A stretch of DNA of 64,000 nucleotides from Todiramphus chloris collaris (taxonomy: Eukaryota > Chordata > Aves > Coraciiformes > Alcedinidae). The translations under genes and the position numbers were made by a program. Below the pieces are notes generated by a model. The model did not search any database. It was not told the DNA's origin and worked only from the letters and a program-made list of their open reading frames with translations. The DNA lies in the NCBI GenBank assembly GCA_025345505.1, contig JANVCC010000021.1, positions 1,632,450 to 1,696,449 of the forward strand, in the 5' to 3' direction. Position 1 is the stretch's first letter. Each line of letters begins with the position of its first letter. Of the stretch, positions 1 to 11,676 are shown piece by piece.

Positions 1-142
1 GAGTCTCCTTCTCTGGAGACTTTCCAACCCCCCTGGCTCTGTTCCTGTGTGGGCTGCCCTGGGTGCCCCTGCTCTGGCAGAGGGGTTGGACTCGATGATC
101 TCCAAGGTCCCTTCCAACCCCTACCATTCTATGATTCTATGA
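1..142 (+). mobile_element. CR1 LINE 3' end, cut by window edge
   Basis: This is the last part of a CR1 retroposon in sense orientation. It runs from the ORF2 C-terminal region (GAGTCTCCTTCTCTGGAGAC) through a short 3' UTR (GGGTTGGACTCGATGATCTC, then GGTCCCTTCCAACCC) to the octamer tail ATTCTATGATTCTATGA. The wording CTGGCTCTGTTCCTGTGT places it in the same 3'-end subtype as the copies at 27428, 30270 and 59820. The 5' side continues outside the window, so its full length is unknown. It has no coding capacity here. Confidence 0.93.
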
Positions 143-3100
143 CTTTTCTTATCCCTTTCAAATGACCTCATCTTAAATGACATTGTCAACTATGCCTGGC
201 TACAAGTGCTTGTCTAAAATAATTTAATTTTGGTAGCAAGTGAAATCATATCCATAAATAAAGGAGAGACTGGCCTATCTCACTCAAATACATAATGTTT
301 GCCCAAAATGCGCATCACAATATTTCAAATATAGGCTAAATTTAGAATGGATTAATGAAACTGAAGTAAAACATTTGCACTGTCTTGAGAGTTATTTACT
401 TCAGTGGTACTCAAATAACTCATAAACAGGGTAAGCAAGGAAAGGGAAAATTAAATTGAAAGATTGTACACACACACGCTAGTTAAACCAGACCAAATTT
501 TTGTGTATAGATGGAGATTTAATAATTTAGCTTTCTGACACGTTTTAACATTTAATACCAGGAAAAGACTCTGTTACGCCAATTACCTTCATTTCATTTT
601 TACAGTTAGTTAATGTGCAGAGCTACCAGTGGGGTCTGCATCTGTAGAGGCTTTTTATTTCCCTTCTGGCAAGAAAGCTGATAGAATTTATCCCCATCTT
701 GTACGTGTGTGTTGTGCCATTACCTAAACAGCTTGTGAAGGAAAGCGTTATTTAAAAGTGATGTTTGCTCTGCTGTATTTACAGAGAGCCATGTCCTCCC
801 AATCCCCTGTTAATCTCCACACCCTGTTTATGTCTGCATAGACAGTCAGCCTTTCACAGTACCCCACAGGAATACACCTCCTTGGCTTTTAAATGGATTA
901 AATCAACTAAAAAAATTGCTTTCCAGCTTAAAAAAAAAAACCCAAAATAATAATAATAATTCAAAAGCCCAGCAGAATGAGAACTTCATGCCTTGTGGAG
1001 TATAATCACAACTGTCAGGAGTCCCCTGCCATGTTTATGGGATTTGAATGGTTATTATATAACATCACTACTTAAAAACCAAGGGACTGGTTGTGCCAGT
1101 GCAGCGATGAGTGGAAACGTGTTGTGTGGCATGTACATGTAAAGAAATGCACATGCATTTATAGCAATAAAAGCACATTAAGATGAAAGAAAGTGAGAGG
1201 GGGGAGAAGTCTGGCCAGTCATGAAACCAGACGGTATGGTGGGACAGCTCATACTAACCACAACTGCCTCTTCACATCTCCCTTTGAAAGCCTGGACATG
1301 GGTGGGCAAGGGATGAGAGTGGCCAGGGATGTTCCTTAAGGAAGGACCTGAAGGGTTTTGTCAGGAGGTATTGAGGTCTACGTGACCTGGCAGTTTTAGG
1401 CCACCCACCTTCCCCAAGCAAGATATTTTGGTGCACCTGAGACCTGTCCCAGGGGCTTCCAGAACAGGAATAGCATTATACGAACAAGTCCTGCTCACCT
1501 TGCGTAAGAATTAGAGCTGGCACAGGGGCAGGGTTACAGCTGGGACTCCTTGTCAGCTGCACGTACACTACAAAATTCATTTGCTCTTGGAAATGATCTG
1601 CAGTTCCTGGCCAAGCGTTGTGGAGTGACTCAGAGCAGAGTGCCTTGGAGTCCCCTCCAGAGAAGATCAGCTGGGTCCATGGTGTAAAGCACATAGCCCA
1701 GGGTCAGGCTCGGGCTGCGTGGTGTATCCATGTAACCATCAGGCACAGGTATATTTTTACGTGCAGTTTATTGCAGATGTAAATTGCTGAAACGACATGG
1801 GCTGTGTTCCAGCCCACCAGGATATTTTTATACCGTGAAATACTGGCTATACGATGTATGTCCTGGGGCATGGCATGAGGGCAGGTGGGTATTTGAAGGT
1901 GAAGAAACTGCTGTGATAGCGTTGAAGTAGGTGGGGCAGAGAGATCCAAGCCAGTGACTGGCTCTTCCATGCTGCGCACTGGGAGTAGTCCCTGGTCTGG
2001 GTTTCCCTCAGAAGCAAAACCAGGGTTTTGTTTTCATTTGTTTTTTATTAGTGGACACATCAGCTCATTCCAAAAGCGAGTTCCCATAAGCAGATTAACA
2101 TTTCTGCAGCATGAGCAATGATGGGATCAGTTCACCCAGGGGTGAACTGGGGAACTAAATTATTCGTTTTTTATTAGTAGAGGTGTGAATAATTCTATTC
2201 TGTCTCCAATAGTATATTTACTACACCTTTCAGTTACATTTGGAATATTAAAACATTCTCAATTAACTGTTTCTTGCCCAATAACGTTGTTGAAGTAGGA
2301 GACTAAGGATTTTCACAGAGGTAAGTAGATTCTTCTTCACAGAAGGACAATATGAAAAGGCCCCTGTAAAATCAGGTGGTGGCTAGCAGTGCCCTCCCTA
2401 TATGGTCTCTCCAGTGGCTTTCTTGTTGTCCAGACCAGGTCACAATACAGATTTTATCCAGCTCTCAGCAAAAAGTCTCTGGTTTATTGTTTAATTGAGA
2501 TCCTTCAATAAAGAATAAGGACAGAGCAGGATTGAGACTGGGGAAGGAGGAGGGCTCTGATGTAGTAACAATGGCATTTTCTACCAGAGAAAAGTTCTTG
2601 ACATAGTTTCTGATTAACCAAGCCATGCAATCACTCCTATGATATTTGTGATGTAAGAATATTTTCCCTCCTTAGTATGTTTTTGGCAAAACTAATATTT
2701 CCTGCTATCTCTTTTTCTATGCCCAAATACTTGTTACTCTGAAACGTTGAAATGCTGGGCCTATTTATGAAGCAGAAGAGCATTACTCCTTTCTTCTCTG
2801 AAGTTGCATGCCCTGCTCAGTTTGGTTCACCCTCCTCATCTCTTGAACCACATACAAATTGTTCTTTTGTTGAGTAATAATATAATTAGCCTAGGTTAGT
2901 TCTCAGGTTAAATGAGTTAAGAAAGACAGAAAAAAAAAAAAAAAAGAAGAAAAAAAGTTAATCAGCTGGTTAATAAAAAGACATAAAATAACGTCATAAA
3001 GAAAAAGCTTCCTAAACCCAGTAACAATTAGTTCTGTAGGCTGAGAGGTGTGTCAACCATTTGACGTTTTCCAGGCTTGTCTATGAAACACTTGGCTGAG

Positions 3101-4111
3101 AAGGCTACACTGAAAGAGAGGGAAGAATAAGGTAAGAAAGAACAGGGTGTTTAGGAGCAACATATAGCTGTACCTGTCCCCTAAAGGAGTCTATGCATAA
3201 AGATTGCTGTGCAGCAGCCTCCTGAGAAATCTTCAAAGATCCCCCACACAAAGCTCGCCTGATTGTCTGTGGCACAGGCAACATCTTCAGCTAGATAATT
3301 AGAGGGCAACATGCTGGCAAAGAGTCTGTGTAATCTATATAACAATAACATTAAGGAAAAAAGTCAACATTCTGGGGACTATGCCAGCGATCATGGCACT
3401 ATAATTGCTATAATTAAAAGCAAGGCAAATATTGTCGGGAAAGTAGGTCACTCTTCAGGCTGGTGTATCCCCGATGCAAATGGAAACGAGATAAAGAAGA
3501 TTGTGATCTAAGGCAGACAAAACCTCTGTTTTTCTTAGGTTGCTAGAGACACTTCATAAAATGCCTTTGGTTTTCACAGGCCCTCCCGGCAGGAGATGTT
3601 TTCGGAAACAGTGAGAAGCTGTTGCAGTCTCGTGCAAGGACTATTTGAGGAGTTTGTCATAAAATCCAGCGAGTGGAGCACAATTAAGACCTATTTTGTA
3701 CCATGATAGTTTTAAGGAGGCTACGAGAGTGCTCATTTCAGAGCTGGTGAACTTAAGCACTGGTGTTTTTCTGACAGTAGCTCCAGCTACTGAGTTTTAA
3801 CACATGTGGCTTTGAACTTCAGGGACATTGGGGCTCCATGCAGTATTTAACATCTGTGTGAGCCACCCAGGCAACTGGTTGCTGAGGAAGGGAATAAGAA
3901 ATCAGGAGGACATTTCCTTAACAACTTCTCCAGCCCCACCCCAGTGCTGTGCTGGGGATGTGCCTGTCTCCCCTACCATCGCCACCTCCCCTTCTCTGCT
4001 CATCTCCCTCCCACCGACTTCTCCCCTTGCATGGGAGTTGCCCATCTCTTACAAAAAATACTCAACGAAAGCAGAGGTTTATTCACATGAAGAGTGATTA
4101 GACACTCTTAG
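143..4111. other. Unique AT-rich DNA without a recognisable gene
   Basis: No gene or transposon is recognised. The stretch holds an A-run at 930-940 followed by five AAT units (946-960) and an A-rich tract at 2930-2958. Short open frames of 60-90 codons lie on both strands (for example 1704-1979 minus and 3828-4097 plus). None shows a known domain, and their number is what chance would give. Confidence 0.7.
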
Positions 4112-4240
4112 ATTTCACCATCTCTGGAGACATCTAAAAGATGTGTAGATGTGGTTCGGAGGGACACAGTATAGTGGTGGGATTGGCAGTGTTGGGTTAA
4201 CGGTTGGACTTGATGATCTGAAGGTCCTTTCCGACCTAAA
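4112..4240 (+). mobile_element. CR1 3' fragment, first of a head-to-tail pair
   Basis: This short CR1 3' end belongs to the type ending GGTC(T)TTTCCAACCTAAA. It runs from the ORF2 C-terminal segment (CACCATCTCTGGAGACAT) through CGGTTGGACTTGATGATCT to CCGACCTAAA. The octamer tail is missing: the next CR1 begins directly after CCTAAA. It is a relic only. Confidence 0.85.
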
Positions 4241-4542
4241 GGGGTCAGGCTCTTCTCCCAGGCAACTAGTGACAGGAGGAGAGGGCATGGCCTGAAGCTG
4301 TTCCAAGGGAGGTTTAGGTTGGATACCAGGAAGCACTTCCTGACAGAGAGGGTGATCAGACATTGGAATGGGCTGCCCAGGGATGTGGTGGAGTCACCAT
4401 CCCTGGAGGTGTTTAAAGAAAGGCTGGATGTGGCACTGAGTGCCATGGTCTGGCTGATGTGGTGGTGTTGGGTCATAGGCTGGACTTGATGATCTCAGAG
4501 GTCTTTTCCAGCCTCAGTGATTCTGTAAATGATTCTATGATT
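4241..4542 (+). mobile_element. CR1 3' fragment, second of a head-to-tail pair
   Basis: A second 5'-truncated CR1 in the same orientation starts abruptly with GGGGTCAGGCTCTTCTCCC, a segment of the ORF2 C-terminal region. It continues through GGAATGGGCTGCCCAGGG and GGTGTTTAAAGAAAGGCTGG to GGACTTGATGATCTCAGAGG and the tail GATTCTATGA. The minus-strand open frames over 4108-4476 are antisense to it and not genes. The join to the preceding copy is exact to within a few bases. Confidence 0.9.
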
Positions 4543-6120
4543 TATGGGCATGTTGTTCTGGAGGGAAGCTGGGGAGAGGAGATGAGCTCCTGACTGATTG
4601 TATGGAGGCATATGTGTAATAACAGCATTTGAGAAACAGACTTGAAGATTTTCAGTTTAAAACAAAAATTTTTTCATATTCTAAGATGAAATAAGAACAC
4701 TTCTTTTTCTAATGATGGTCTCTGAAAATCAATCCCTGGAACAAAGTATGTTATTTTGGCATGAATAAGCCTTCTACCATCCTATCCTGGTGATAACCAA
4801 CACTTTGTACAAAAAGGTAACAGAAAAAGCAGAGTCAGCAGACATATTATATTGCAATACACTCTGGTGCAGCCATGCCTGTGCCTTTCCATATTTCTTG
4901 ATGGTCCTGACCTGCGGGCTTAACTTCCCAGCTTAACCTCAGACCTGCCTCATCGCCATGACTTGTTTGGTGACCTGACGTTTATTAGTGTTGTCTGCTC
5001 ACCGTACTTGTGACTGAGGCCACGGTCCAGCTCCTGCTTCCCCTTCCCTTGAGGAGCAGCTGTCTGGTTGCCTCCTGGCTTTGAACAGCTGATGTCTTTC
5101 TGCTCTACTTTCTATTGGGAAACCCTTACTTAAGAGTAAGGTATCCATTTTCCATAGGCATGCTTAAAGAATGAGACAGATCAAATGGAAAGAAAAAAAA
5201 TGGAAAGAAAAGAGTTACAAAATTATTGTAGGTCAAGAGAACCAGACTGGCAGGAAGAATTGGAAGAAACTGAGTTCTTTAGCCTAAGGATGAGAAGAGT
5301 CAGAGGAGCAGCCTATTTAAAGGACTGTGCAAACAGAATACTTCGTATTACATGCGATGGAGAAGATAAGAAGTAAGAGACCTTAGTAGTAGTAAGAAAA
5401 ATAATGATTTAGATTTTGCTAAAAAGCTATCTGATGATAATGAGTGCAACGGAATAGAAAAAGTGGCCTGAAGAGACAGCGGGGTTTCCATTTTCGTAGC
5501 ATAGACAAATACTCATCAGCAACAATGTACACATATTTGATCCTGCCTTGGGTTGGGGATGGATTATGTCATCCTCCAAGATCCTCCTAGGATGTAAAAA
5601 CCTCCAGTTCTATCTGAAGAGGATTGCCATTCTGAATCCAGCTCATTTCCTGCAGTCTACCGCTCAGTGCTCCCCTTCTGCATCATCCCACCCCTTAGAA
5701 AGCTTTCATTAACGCTGCTCTGCTCCTTGCTGTTTGTTCCTTACTGAAACCCTGGCTTTCTGAAGCCCATATGATGTTTTTCCCTTTCAATTACACCTGA
5801 TGTGAATATAATGAGCTAGATTACCCTTCTTAAGACCAGTGAAAAGCAAAGTGAAAATATCCATGAGGGAAAGAATACCAGACAGAAGAATATCAGGAAA
5901 ATTCTCAACTGCTTCTCAACTGAAAAATGACATGATAGATGAAACAGGTCTGGGAACTTCTGTATTTTTGAAGGCACAATCCTTGCATCTCCCATTTTCT
6001 GACAACTCCAGATACAGTAGTAGCTGTATCTATCACAATATTTCCAGTGCCTACTGTGATGTATGACAAACCGCATAATAGCGTATACAAGCTGTTATGG
6101 ATGTCAGTGACTGAGACATA

Positions 6121-6520
6121 GCCACGGTTGTCTTGTGGCCTCTTTTAGATGATTATCTTGGCGCAAGCAGCGGTAGCAAAGGCAAAAAAAAATCTTCCTC
6201 GGTGAGAAGCCTTCTGCCGTCGCAGCAGAAAATGCCGCTCTTCACCACCACACTCCAGCGCGCCGCTTAATGAAGTTAGATTTCTCTGGATCAATGTTTA
6301 ACTAGGTAGCCCCCACTATTTAGAGTCTAATCTTTGAGGTTTTGCTCAAAGGAAGCAAAGACACCAGGGAAAGTCTCCCACGAACAAAGAAGAGCCTTTA
6401 ATTCTCGCGGCTCTGTTTGCTTCAGTTTAAGCGGGATTTACTGTGGAAAAAGAATTCACGGTAGATAGAGCTCCGGAGAGTTATAATTCAAAACAAGAGA
6501 AAATGTGCAAGCGAAAACCT
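6121..6520. promoter_or_regulatory. CpG-retaining unique block, candidate regulatory element
   Basis: I count about 17 CG dinucleotides in 400 bases, including the cluster CAGCGCGCCGC at 6257-6267, whereas neighbouring kilobases hold only a few. In a methylated vertebrate genome such retention points to low germline methylation or to constraint. The base composition is not GC-rich enough for a classical CpG island, and no promoter motif is certain. A regulatory role is inference. Confidence 0.3.
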
Positions 6521-8994
6521 ACTTCACACAAATGGAGCAAGACAAGCAGTACCTTCAGTGCTTTTTCTGCATAAAAAGAAACCTTTCAATAATTTCTTGT
6601 CTGGTTAAAAATCGTTTTCAGCACATACTGGCAGCAATGTTCATTTTCTGTGCTCTACCACTAAGGGCTATTCCCCAGAACTGAACCATTCCGGAAAGTG
6701 ATAAATTCTTTCCCTGACCTCTGATTTGGAAATCTGAAGACATCAAAGTAAAATGTACTGGAAGATACATACCTCCTGAAGAGGAAACATCATTACTGCT
6801 TCCTTTCTTTTTGTTAATTTTCTTCTCTCAAAACACAAGTCAGACCTACTCTTATGTAGCAACTTTTAATTTAAGTTGGAGGTTGTTTTTTTTTTTTCCA
6901 AACTCTACTACAAAATAAATGTTCTTGTCTTCTACAATTAGCAGAAAGCACTGGCCAGCTGCCCAAGCAACTAATCAACATGAAACTTTTATCAAGACAC
7001 ACTGCAAAGGATATACACTGTTATGTGCCAGATTCCATCATTACTTTTGAGGTGATAAGATGACATTTCAGCCACAAATCAGCTTCTTGACGTTAAGCTT
7101 TACCTCATTTGAGAAGATGAGGACTAACATCAAATTATACTTTGAGACACCAGCAAGGAAATGTTTTGAAAATGCTATGTCCTCATAGAAGTAAGTACTG
7201 TATGGTTTTCTTCATTTATTGCTATCCTATCCTTCAGATAACAAAGTAAGTGTTCTAGTTTAATTGCACAGCAACATAGCCAAGAATAGACCCAGACAGT
7301 GACATCTGCAGGAGAATTTCTGAGATAGCCTGAAAATTCATAGTACTGTAAGTGGTTCCCTGCGTGGTAACTGGATGCTAGACCACTTCTGACTGAAGAA
7401 AATTTCATGTGCTTTATAACATCTCATTATCTCCTTTGCTCTATTGTATGTGTTTCCTTAGCAATCCAGGTGACTAAGGAGCTTTTTATGACTCTCCACA
7501 GGAGCATTCAGTTCCTTGATTTACTTTCAGTTTATGGAAAAAGAGGAATTTGTGCTCTTTTCTCTCTCTCTTTTTTTTTTTCTTTTTTGGTTAGTGTGGA
7601 GACCTCTCAACTGAGAACCACATAAACTTTTTATCACCGTCTCAAAACTGGAGCAACACCAGGTAAAACACTTGACAGGCACACATGGCAAGCAGCCTAC
7701 ATCTGGCCTTTTCTAGACCACAGTTCTGATTTTTATCTATGCGTCTTACTCAAGAAATATGTTTTCTAGCAGAGCCTCCTCCTTCTTGGCTCCTTCATTT
7801 GTACGATGAGCCTTATGAAAGGATAATTCATTAACATCACTGGCTGCATCCAGTAAGGCTCCCTGACAATATATGGGTCCACGGTCCAAAGATGCACAGT
7901 TATGCAGTCCCTGGAAAGAATGCCAGGTGCTCCCTTTAGCTTTGGGTGTCTTCTCAGTTCTCCACCTGCTCCAAAGTAATTGCTGTACCTGAGAAGCACA
8001 TTAAGGACTAAGATGTATGGGTAGTCTACTTATTTGCTGGCTCTTTAGATTTATGACAATCTTTGAACAGTTATTGCATATAACTCATTGCTATTTTCTT
8101 CTCCAAAAGAAGCTGTTAGAAGTTTTTTAGCAGTCAATAGTCTACATCAGAGCACGCCGGCACATCTGTGCTGATAGACAACAATGGCAACAAAAAAGAA
8201 TATATTCAAAGAAAAAATACCTGAACACTGCATTTCCCTCTGCAAACCTCCCCGTGTCCCTCTGCAGTCAGATCCTGCTCCTCCTCCAAGCCGCTGCTCG
8301 ACTCCCTGATGAGAAATCACATTTTGTTTGAGTAGCAGACTTTCCTCCTCAAGGTGTGCCAAAGTCACCGACTTACACTTCAGTAGCTGGTGACAGCAGT
8401 GTGCCCACTGGCTCCCGAGGATTGCAGCTGTTTGTACTCTTCGCTGCTCAAACTCGGATGTGCCTACGGGACCTCGAGGTAAAACATTCCTCTGAATATC
8501 TGAGGCTGTGTTGTACAATATGTTGTCTAATTTCAACACCGTGGTACGCTGACTTCCCTAGGAGGCTTCCTTAATGTAGTCTTACTCCTCGATATACTCC
8601 AGAGGCTGCAACGCGCCGAGCTTGCTCTGAACGTGGGAAAGCAAAAACCACTTGGAAACAAACACTGTTGGTGAGCAAGTGAATACAGATGGTGCTGGTG
8701 ACATGACAGGGTGGGTCAGGAGGCCTCTTCTCTTTCTGTGGCATCAGCAGCCTGTCGCAGGACATAACAATATATTTCTTGATACAAAGCATCATTCCAA
8801 TAAAACTTGAAACAGTAAATGAGACTTCAAGAAAAAAAAGAGGACTCGATGGTGAGGTACACCTGATTATTATAAAGCAACAGTTTATCTTGTGAGATTG
8901 TGTACAACTAAGCTTGAGTACACCCTTAGTACAGACTTGAAGTTTCAGCATGCTATATGTCACTTATCAAGGATCTGTTGCGGTAAGGAATCTC

Positions 8995-9010
8995 TTAACC
9001 CCGGGGTTAA
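8995..9010. repeat. 16-bp perfect palindrome
   Basis: TTAACCCCGGGGTTAA is its own reverse complement. About one palindrome of this length is expected by chance in 64 kb, so it carries little weight alone. Its GC core contrasts with the surrounding composition. Confidence 0.9.
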
Positions 9011-10433
9011 TCCTTGACAGGCATCCCTGCTCAAGGGGAGATCCTGGGGTGAAGCCAGCTGCCGTGCAGGAGAGCTTAAAGGGTTCTTGGACTGCCTCCT
9101 ATTTATGGGGGTAAGATGAATGACTTATAGTCACATTTTCCTATTGCTCTTATACCCATGTGTATTGTTCAAGCTAGCCCGTGGCTATGGTATTGTTATG
9201 TATTTCCCCTGAATCCAGCTTAGCAGGGTGGGATCATTACACCCAGATGCCATCATCACACATCAGATGCATCTTTATGACCAGAGATAAGGGTTGTGCT
9301 GCTGAGGGGTGAAAATGTACCATCACATAGACCTTCACTAACCAACTGCCTGGTCCATCCAGCTGTGAAGTAGGTGGTGGCAACACCACTCAGTCGCCCT
9401 CGGTGAGGACAGCATCCAACACATCCTGTGCAGCAGTTGAAGTAGGCAGCTCGTCCAAGTGTGACTTGGGAAGAAATGAGGGGTTTTTTGTCTTTTTGAG
9501 GAGACCAACAAATGCCATAATGGCCTCATCTGAAAGGTTTTAATCTGATGGACCAAAGAAAAAAAAAAAGAAAGGGAAAAAAGTAGCTATTCCATAATGG
9601 CAGTGCTGGTTACAGACACGTTTTGAATCAATGTATGACTGCAGGATATTGCCTCCATAATATATTGCATCTATACATCAACAAAGCAGGGTAACTCTGA
9701 TACCGCACTGTGCCATAAATCATCCTCCCATCACCAGCTGTAGAATTTATTGATTAGCAGGATGGATATCTGGGAGGAAAAACAAATAACTCTCAGGATG
9801 TTTTTGCCTAGTGTTTAAGGAATACGCAGAAAACAAACTTCTAATTTCCTTTTAAAGAAACGTGCTGTGTGTCTGGGAAAGAGAAGCAGTCTCAGACCTT
9901 TCTTCCCCTGGTCCCCAGTGTGCTGTCTTCTCTGCAGAGGAGCATTTTCCATCCCAATGGGAAGAGGAACTCAACTTGGCTTTCCATGGAGGACCCTCTC
10001 GATAAAGTTGTCCAGACGTTTTGGGTTTCCAAAACCCAGGTGGCAGCACCAGGGCTCCACTTGGAACGGGAGTTGCCCTGGGACAGCTGAACCATCTCCC
10101 CCCAGCAGTTTTCCTTCCCAGTACCCCTCTTTTTCTCTTGAAAATGACTATAAGTATCAAAAAGTGTTTTGGTGGCACATTTGAAGGAAAGCCCATCCCT
10201 CCTCCCAAGGCGGCAGCAACAGACGGAGAGGGTAGGGTGGGGGGAGTCTAGTTCCCAGAAGGTCTGTGAGTGAAATATGTGTTGTGACAGCTGGGCTGAC
10301 TTCAAGGAAGCTCCTTGAGATGGCACCCAGCTGAACCGTTACTGGGGGCATGGATTACAAAGTTCCTTTACACCTTTTCCCCTCTCTTTTCTCCCATCAC
10401 TTCCAGACACAAAATCTTATTGTCACTCTTTCC

Positions 10434-10710
10434 ATCATAGAACCATAGAATTGTCAGGGTTGGAAGGGACCTTAAAGCTCATCCAGTCCCAACCCCCCTG
10501 CCATGGGCAGGACACCTCCCACTAGAGCAGGTTGCTCACAGCCCCAGCCAGCCTTGAACACTTCCAAGGATGGGGCTTCCATCATCTCTCTGGGCAATCC
10601 CTTCCAGTGTCTCACCACCCTCCTGGGTAAGAAATTCTTCCTAATGTCCAACCTGAATCGACCTATCTCTAGATTTAATCCATTCCCTCTAGTCCTATCA
10701 CTGCCTGACA
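10434..10710 (-). mobile_element. CR1 LINE 3' fragment, antisense
   Basis: Read on the minus strand this is a CR1 C-terminus plus 3' UTR. The plus strand begins ATCATAGAACCATAGAATTG and continues GGGTTGGAAGGGACCTTAAA, the reverse complement of a CR1 tail. The minus frame over 10472-10726 stays open for 84 codons and shows the family motifs [25 protein letters not shown] and SLEVFK. The subtype, with ...CAGCCTTGAACACTTCCAAGG, is shared with the copy at 60529. No catalytic region is present. Confidence 0.93.
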
Positions 10711-11443
10711 GCCACTTTCTTTCCACCTTCCAGAAGTCCCATGGCAGGACATTAAAGCAGCCACTACTTTTCCTATGAAGGAATGAGGATAGCTGCCTGC
10801 AGCCTCTTCTGCTGGTCCACCTAACAACATTTTCTCCCTGGATATTTTAATCTTTTTGTCTGACCCAGGGCCTGGAGGAGGAAAATATTTTCCATCAAGT
10901 CTGAAGGAAATAGCACAAAACTGTATCTTGGGTGGTGCTCTCTAACTATGACTGAGAATAAATGAAATTAAACATGATCATTGACAGGAGTTGATGGATC
11001 CAATGGTCAGTCTCTGACATAGGTGACTGATAAAATCAGTTCTGTGGGAGAAAAAGCAGATACACTTTGTGGTGCAAGAAGAAACAAGGTGATGCACATT
11101 CCAGATGCTGCTGTGCTACAGGGAGATGGACCTTCCTGGTAGAAATGCTGGATTCTAATACTACAACATTGTCCTCATGGTGTTCTTAAAACATACAAGC
11201 AAATCTTTAAAAATGAAAACTTCAAGGAAGACCAGGCAATCAGCATGTTATTCAGGGATTCTCTTAACTTTTCCTATGAGCACAGATAATTCTAATACAG
11301 AATACTCCCTCTCTGCAGTGCCAGTGTCTACACAACTATTCACAGAAATGCTGTGTTCTTACTTTCAAGAAGAGAGGATATATGCCAGCTATCAGATGGA
11401 CGACTTTCTCATCCTTATACCTGGGGCCAAATGGCTTGTGATT
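10711..11443. other. Unique spacer; nothing recognised
   Basis: The stretch between two CR1 fragments shows no known repeat. A 94-codon open frame (11177-11461) overlaps the start of the next CR1 and has no recognisable family. Confidence 0.65.
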
Positions 11444-11676
11444 GCTCAAAGTGGGTTTTAGGTTGGACATAAGGAACAATTTCTCCACTGAAGGAGTGAT
11501 GAGGCATTGGAACAGGCTGCTCAAGGAGGGGATGGTGTCACCATACCTGGAGGTGTCCAAAAATATGGAGATGTGACACTTCAGGACATGATTTAGCAGT
11601 GAGGATAGTGTTGGGTAGACAGTTGGACTTCATGATCTCTGTGGTCTTTTCCAACCTTAATGATTCTGCGATTCTA
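11444..11676 (+). mobile_element. CR1 LINE 3' fragment
   Basis: This sense-oriented CR1 end runs from GGGTTTTAGGTTGGACATAA through GGAACAGGCTGCTCAAGGAG and CAGTTGGACTTCATGATCTC to GGTCTTTTCCAACCTTAATG and ATTCTGCGATTCT. It has the GGTCTTTTCC-type 3' end also seen at 24551 and 51511. It is 5' truncated and has no long open sense frame. Confidence 0.92.

Larger units (their letters stand above)
4543..10433. other. Unique DNA with a CpG-retaining block; no gene recognised
   Basis: No transposon is recognised across about 5.9 kb. Landmarks are a CpG-retaining block (6121-6520), a pyrimidine-rich tract (7560-7590), two anonymous minus-strand open frames of 130 codons each (8147-8539, 8571-8963), a 16-bp palindrome (8995-9010) and a stop-poor segment (9850-10350). 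I recognise none of the open frames. Confidence 0.6.

Noticed and set aside
8995-9010. Palindrome TTAACCCCGGGGTTAA as a possible transcription-factor operator
   Set aside because: About one such palindrome is expected by chance in 64 kb, and I know no factor that matches it.
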